DNA of 28,551 nt, taken from contig CATOLW010000001.1 of the NCBI GenBank assembly GCA_951800935.1, forward strand, positions 1 through 28,551. Direction: 5' to 3'. This document shows positions 24,841-28,551 of this stretch, piece by piece. The position numbers and the translations under genes were made by a program. The DNA comes from an uncultured Clostridium sp. GTDB lineage: Bacteria; Bacillota_A; Clostridia; TANB77; CAG-508. The notes beneath the pieces were generated by a model. It was not told the origin of the DNA, did not search any database, and was given only the letters and a program-made list of their open reading frames with translations. Each line of letters starts with the position of its first letter. Within the stretch, counting starts at the first letter, position 1.

Positions 24841-26071
24841 CTATTTCTTTCTTCTTATAATCCAATCTTTTTGACACTTAATTGGTAATTTCATTTTTAC
24901 CTTTTGACCTTTTACCCCTGGGCTTACCTCTGTAATCTCTTCATCCGTTTCATCATGCCATAAGTGTTCTATTTTAAATTCATAAGGCTGTATTTCATTT
25001 GGTACAATAATTTCTAATGTATCTCCTACTTGTAGCTTATTTCGAATCTCTATAATAGATTTTTCCTCACCAAATTCTATCACTTTTCCACCAAATTCAT
25101 AATTTTCATTGTATTGTCTTCCACCATATTCTTGGATATCTTTATTTTCCCTATCATTAAAATAGAAAGTTGTAAGTCCTCTGGTTTTAACTTTTTCCAA
25201 TTCTTTTAAATATTTTGTACTATCATAAGTTTCAGGATTTTTTTTGTAATCATCAATGGCATTTCGATAAGCATTTACTACACTTGCTATGTAATATTCT
25301 GTTTTTAATCTTCCTTCTATTTTTAAACTATCAATTCCCATTTCTATAATTTCTGGTAATTCTTTGATTAAGCATAAATCTTTAGAAGAAAAAATACTAG
25401 TTCCATATTCATTGGTTTCAATTGGCATCATTTCCCCTGGATTGTTTTTTTCTTCGGCGTATAAATTATAAGACCATCTGCAACTTTGTACACAATCTCC
25501 TAAGTTAGCACTTCTACAAGATAGAAAATCACTTAAAAAGCATCTTCCAGAAAAGGCAAAACAAATTGCTCCATGAATAAAGATTTCAACCTCTAAATCT
25601 TTTGGTTTGTTTTCCATAATATAACGTAGTTGTTCTTTATTCATTTCTCTTGCCATAATCACTCTTTTGGCTCCATTGTTATACCAAAAGTTACAGTCAT
25701 GAAGGCTGATAATATTGGCTTGTGTGCTAATATTAATTGGTACAGATGGGGCATATTTTTTTAATGTTTCGATGACTCCTACGTCAGCTGCAATGATTCC
25801 ATCTGGTTTTAGTTCTTCTAGTCTTTTTGCCATTTCTATGATTTCTTCGTATTTTTCATCCCATGCAAAGATATTTAAGGTTACATAGATTTTTTTTCCT
25901 ATTTCATGGGCATATTTTATGGTTTTTTCTAGGTCATCATCTTTCATGTCTGCTCTTGCTCTTAAGGATAAAGATGATGTACCACAATAGACAGCATCTG
26001 CTCCATATAGATATGCTATTTTTGCTTTTTCAAATGACCCGGGCTGGGGCTAATAGTTCAATTCCTTTCAT
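24841..26071 (-). CDS. trhP: U32-family tRNA hydroxylation protein (TrhP-like), +1 recoded at CGGG
   Basis: U32 'peptidase' family. The TrhP branch takes part in prephenate-dependent hydroxylation of U34 in tRNA. After the shift the start reads MKGIELLAPA-Gly-SFEKAKIAYLYGADAVY, the invariant U32 N-terminus (LAPAGSFE). Cys ligands are visible in GRCFLSDFLSCR and GDCVQSCRW. The motif MGIDSLKIEGRLKTEYY is present, with a C-terminal beta domain. The only shift, GCC CGG G, comes at codon 11; without it translation ends after 13 codons (stop near 26033). Corrected length is 409 aa. TrmR, the next enzyme of the same modification, is encoded nearby. Confidence 0.9.
26038..26041 (-). other. CGGG +1 recoding site, TrhP-like Gly11
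   Basis: Zero frame GCC CGG GTC ATT TGA; coding resumes at GGG TCA TTT GAA, restoring LAPAGSFE. It is the only CGGG site and the one nearest a start codon. Confidence 0.93.
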
Positions 26072-26194
26072 GTTATCCCTCTTTTTCTTTATTTTTGCCT
26101 ATTATATAAGCATTTTTATGGATTGTCAATAAATTCTTGCTTTTTTCATTGTGTTATAATATAATGACATAAAATAGAAAATAGGAGGCTTTCT

Positions 26195-27901
26195 ATGGAA
26201 AGTAATGAATTTAAAGATAGTTTAAAATATCCTAAAATATATACCAATGAAGAACAAAAAGAATTAGAAAATAAATTTTTTGATTTAATTGACGAATATC
26301 AAAATAAAAGTTCTTTTGAAAGTAGAGAATTTATGTGTTATTTAACTTCGGCCATTTACTTAACTTATCGTGAATTATATCCTCGTCTTAGTATTTATAT
26401 TCCCTTCCGAACTAAAAGTGATACTAGTTTTACAAAAAATATTCAAAAAGAATTTAATAAATTTATAAAAGATACTAATTCTCAGAAACCCTTTGACACT
26501 ACTTCCATTACCAAAGACATATTAGCTATGAAAATTGTTTTAAATGATATCAACTATTCTCTTCCTTCCAGCAAGTCTTTCGAAGAACTATTGAATGACC
26601 CAAAAATTTCCAAATTGATGGATCTTTCAAATAAAAATGTTAGTTTTGTGGATGATATTGATAAATATTTGCGCTCTCCAATTCGCAATGGAAAAAAATT
26701 CTTTGAACTAAAAAAAGAATTACTAAAACGAATGCTTGAAATTACACCAGAAGAATTTACAGACGAAAGGAAACCAAATCCTTCTTTTAGTCAACTTTAT
26801 GAAGAAGCTAAGTTTCAATATGATTATTTTTTAGAATATGATTCCTTTCCAACTCTTGTTGCAGAAGCAGATATAACCGAACTTAGTCAATTATCCAATG
26901 ATTTTCGCTCTAGAGTTTATGACCAATTGCATTTTGCAATTTTAGATAAAACCTTACCTATTGTTTTTAACTCACCTTTGATAAAAAATGCTCTAAAAAC
27001 TTATTCTGAATATGAGAAAGAATCAAAAAAGTCAAATGGATTTCAAGCTCGTTATGATACTTTAAATACTCCTTTTGGTCCCATTGAGGTTATATCTCAA
27101 TCCAATAAAGCTTACTATACTTCCACAAAAGGTAGTTCTTATCATAGTGGTATGGCAGGTAAAAACATTGATATCAAAAATTTCTTTGAATTAGTAGATA
27201 AAAATGACGAATATGATATTTCTTATTATTTAGATATTTTAGATAGCATTTCAGCTGATAAAGCACTAGTTTCTCCTTACGAAATTCCAGAATTTGAAAC
27301 TAAGCAAGAAAAAGAAGACTTTTTAAAAACACCTGAAGGTATTGCTTTTTTAGAGTCTGAACATTATCGCGAATTAATGAAACATATTAAAATTAAGGAA
27401 GAAATGCAACTATTTCCTGCCTTCCCAGCAGGAGGTTCTTATCAAAATAATCCAGATAAACTACAACAAGATATTGATGCTGGTAATATTGAGCCAATTA
27501 CCACTAATCTTCCTTTTACCATTAACACAGATGAGTATTTACTTTCTACTGCTTTATCTTTATCACCTTATATGAATGTATGTGGTTCTGGTCATACTTC
27601 TTTTTCTACAGCAGGAATTCATCATAAAAAAATTATTGGAGAATTTGCAGAAGTTTTAAGAAAACGTGATGCTAATACTTGTTTAAGAGATTTATTAATT
27701 AGAAGGTTAGAATATGTTATTAATAATCCTCCTGAAAATCCATCTCCTCACATGCGTGCTTGTATAGATGTTGTAAAAGAACATGAAGAATCTGCTAATA
27801 AATTGCCAAAAGACATTTCTCGTAGGAATATTTTAAAATATGCGGAAACCTTTAGAAATAAACAAAAAAATAATTCTGATTTTGAACTTGACTTATCTTA
27901 A
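26195..27901 (+). CDS. Divergent RelA/SpoT-like protein (tentative), 568 aa
   Basis: A large soluble protein with no clear name. Two segments resemble the two halves of a ppGpp-synthetase fold: residues about 66-115 (IPFRTKSDTSFTKNI, then ITKDILAMKIVLNDI, like RxKxxxSxxxK and DxxGxRI) and about 283-325 (KSNGFQARYDTLNTPFGPIE, then YTSTKGSSYHSGMAGK, like NGYxSxH...EVQxRT...AxxGxAAH). A helical region of about 170 residues lies between them. The family His after NGF is Tyr here, so activity is doubtful. It has AGGAGG before ATG 26195, TATAAT at 26155-26160 and its own terminator. It sits antisense between trhP and trmR. Its two CGGs are out of register and the frame is intact. Confidence 0.5.
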   Translation: MESNEFKDSLKYPKIYTNEEQKELENKFFDLIDEYQNKSSFESREFMCYLTSAIYLTYRELYPRLSIYIPFRTKSDTSFTKNIQKEFNKFIKDTNSQKPFDTTSITKDILAMKIVLNDINYSLPSSKSFEELLNDPKISKLMDLSNKNVSFVDDIDKYLRSPIRNGKKFFELKKELLKRMLEITPEEFTDERKPNPSFSQLYEEAKFQYDYFLEYDSFPTLVAEADITELSQLSNDFRSRVYDQLHFAILDKTLPIVFNSPLIKNALKTYSEYEKESKKSNGFQARYDTLNTPFGPIEVISQSNKAYYTSTKGSSYHSGMAGKNIDIKNFFELVDKNDEYDISYYLDILDSISADKALVSPYEIPEFETKQEKEDFLKTPEGIAFLESEHYRELMKHIKIKEEMQLFPAFPAGGSYQNNPDKLQQDIDAGNIEPITTNLPFTINTDEYLLSTALSLSPYMNVCGSGHTSFSTAGIHHKKIIGEFAEVLRKRDANTCLRDLLIRRLEYVINNPPENPSPHMRACIDVVKEHEESANKLPKDISRRNILKYAETFRNKQKNNSDFELDLS

Positions 27902-27903
27902 AC

Positions 27904-27945
27904 AAAAAAAGTTTAGCTTTATATGATTCAAAGCTAAACTTTTTT
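27904..27945. terminator. Bidirectional terminator between the RSH-like gene and trmR
   Basis: AAAAAAAGTTTAGCTTT (27904-27920) pairs with AAAGCTAAACTTTTTT (27930-27945). A T run follows on both strands. The trmR stop codon lies in the stem. Confidence 0.88.
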
Positions 27946-28546
27946 GATTTGACTAATAGCCAATCCATCTCCTACCTCTAAAATCTGAGTTTCAAGACTT
28001 GGATTTTCACTAACTTGTTTAATATATTCTCTTAAATTTCTAACGGCTGTACGTTGTTTATGTTTGTTGTAATCACTTAAGACATAGCCTTTATACAAAA
28101 TATTATCAGCAAAAATAATTCCATTTGGCTTTATCATTCTTAAAGCTTCTTTTAAGAAAAATGGATATTTTCCTTTGGCAGCGTCAATAAAAACAGCATC
28201 ATATTTTTCATCCAATATTGGTAATATTTCTACGGCATCTCCTTCGTAAATTCGAATTTTATCTTCTACTCCTACTTTTTTGATATTTTCTTTTGCTTCT
28301 TTTACTCTTACTTCTTCTCTTTCTATCGTGTCAATTCTACCATTTGATGCTAAAAATCTCGTAAAACACATAGCAGAATATCCGGACAGCAGTTCCTATT
28401 TCTAATATTTTTTCTGGTTTCATTTTACCCAAAATTTTCTCCATTATTTCTAAGGTTTCATCCATAATAATGGGAATATGTTCTTTTAATGCTTTTTCCT
28501 TTATTTTTTCTAGTTCCTTGTTATTCAATTTCTCTTTCTTCTCCAT
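27934..28546 (-). CDS. trmR: O-methyltransferase TrmR-like (tRNA 5-hydroxyuridine), +1 recoded at CGGA
   Basis: SAM-dependent methyltransferase of family 3, like Bacillus YrrM/TrmR, which methylates ho5U34 to mo5U34. SAM motif ILEIGTAV-Gly-YSAMCF is completed only by the shift at GTC CGG A. IYEGDAVEILP, AVFIDAAKGKY (acidic/metal region) and FADNILYKGYV follow. Zero frame stops at 28337; corrected length is 203 aa, the family norm. In B. subtilis yrrM lies beside two U32 genes, and here the U32 gene lies 1.9 kb downstream on the same strand, separated by the antisense RSH-like gene. Confidence 0.9.
28381..28384 (-). other. CGGA +1 recoding site, TrmR Gly55
   Basis: Zero frame GTC CGG ATA; coding resumes at GGA TAT TCT, supplying a glycine of the SAM-binding EIGTAxGYS loop. 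Confidence 0.94.
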
Positions 28547-28551
28547 TACTA

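Noticed and set aside
1476..28546. Sequencing or assembly indels as the cause of the broken genes
   Set aside because: All 18 changes are a C directly before a Gly codon, always creating an in-phase CGG, mostly outside homopolymers, and out-of-phase CGG is never affected. Random or motif-based errors would ignore reading frame and would also hit genes without CGG, which are all intact.
1476..28546. Classical P-site slippage (prfB- or Ty1-like programmed frameshifting)
   Set aside because: The codons before CGG are very diverse (AGA, ATC, CAA, ATA, GTG, TAT, ATT, TCT, ATG, CCT, ACA, CTT, GCC, GTC, GTT) and most could not re-pair one base forward. I saw no shared Shine-Dalgarno-like stimulator or downstream structure.
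1476..28546. Simple reassignment of CGG to another amino acid
   Set aside because: A three-base reassignment would not change frame, yet homology continues in +1 at every site.
1..28551. tRNA, rRNA or CRISPR arrays
   Set aside because: I found no cloverleaf-like tRNA sequence, rRNA segment or regularly spaced direct repeats. In particular the tRNA that would read CGGN is not in this window.

Overview
This AT-rich window reads as part of the chromosome of a spore-forming, low-GC Firmicute, probably an uncultured gut member of the Clostridia. The support is an FtsEX/M23/CtpB operon, a type II fatty-acid-synthesis (FAS II) operon with fabI, split transketolase genes, a SigK-type sporulation sigma factor, Firmicute-type 6S RNA, AGGAGG ribosome binding sites and a prepilin-like surface protein. 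The lineage is inference; the gene content is read from the sequence.

Layout. 1-4266 (minus) is a cell-wall operon: ftsE, ftsX, two tandem M23 hydrolases, and the start of a membrane-anchored protein that is probably CtpB. 4448-6341 (minus) is a split transketolase. 6495-7931 (plus) is a PepV-like dipeptidase. 7978-8203 (minus) is 6S RNA. 8319-9341 (minus) is csaA plus hemolysin III. 9653-10993 (minus) is a prepilin/FGE-like protein. 11332-12042 (plus) is sigK. 12089-23531 (minus) is a long fatty-acid operon, in transcription order fadD, birA, fabD, fabG, fabF, accB, fabZ, accC, accD, accA, fabI. Three small plus-strand genes of unknown function sit inside it. 23703-24507 (plus) is popT (DUF368). 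24555-28546 holds a 57-residue orphan, a U32 protein (trhP), a RelA/SpoT-like protein (plus) and trmR.

The outstanding feature is systematic recoding. Fourteen conserved genes look frameshifted, some two or three times, 18 sites in all. At every site the zero-frame codon is CGG and the correct frame resumes one base later, on the GGN that overlaps it. CGGN is therefore read as one glycine with a +1 shift, and the glycine usually falls on a position that is conserved in the family. After this correction every gene has its family's normal length and several recover tight start/stop overlaps with the next gene. I counted about 29 CGG trinucleotides in the other two codon phases of the main genes; none is associated with a shift. 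Conserved genes with no in-frame CGG are all intact. I found no zero-frame CGG read as arginine in any conserved gene. The only exceptions are four short unrecognised ORFs (57-98 aa), each with exactly one zero-frame CGG, at codon 11, 12, 15 or 33.

The recoded genes include all three enzymatic acetyl-CoA carboxylase subunits (accA, accC, accD), fabD, fabF, fabG, birA, fadD, ftsX, sigK (three sites), trhP and trmR. Membrane-lipid synthesis, division-linked wall hydrolysis and late sporulation would all depend on this decoding. The decoding factor is not in the window; candidates are a tRNA-Gly with an enlarged anticodon loop, or out-of-frame entry of tRNA-Gly at an unassigned CGG. Other structure includes palindromic dispersed repeats that supply the stop codons of three genes, and a shared terminator loop between two of the small genes.
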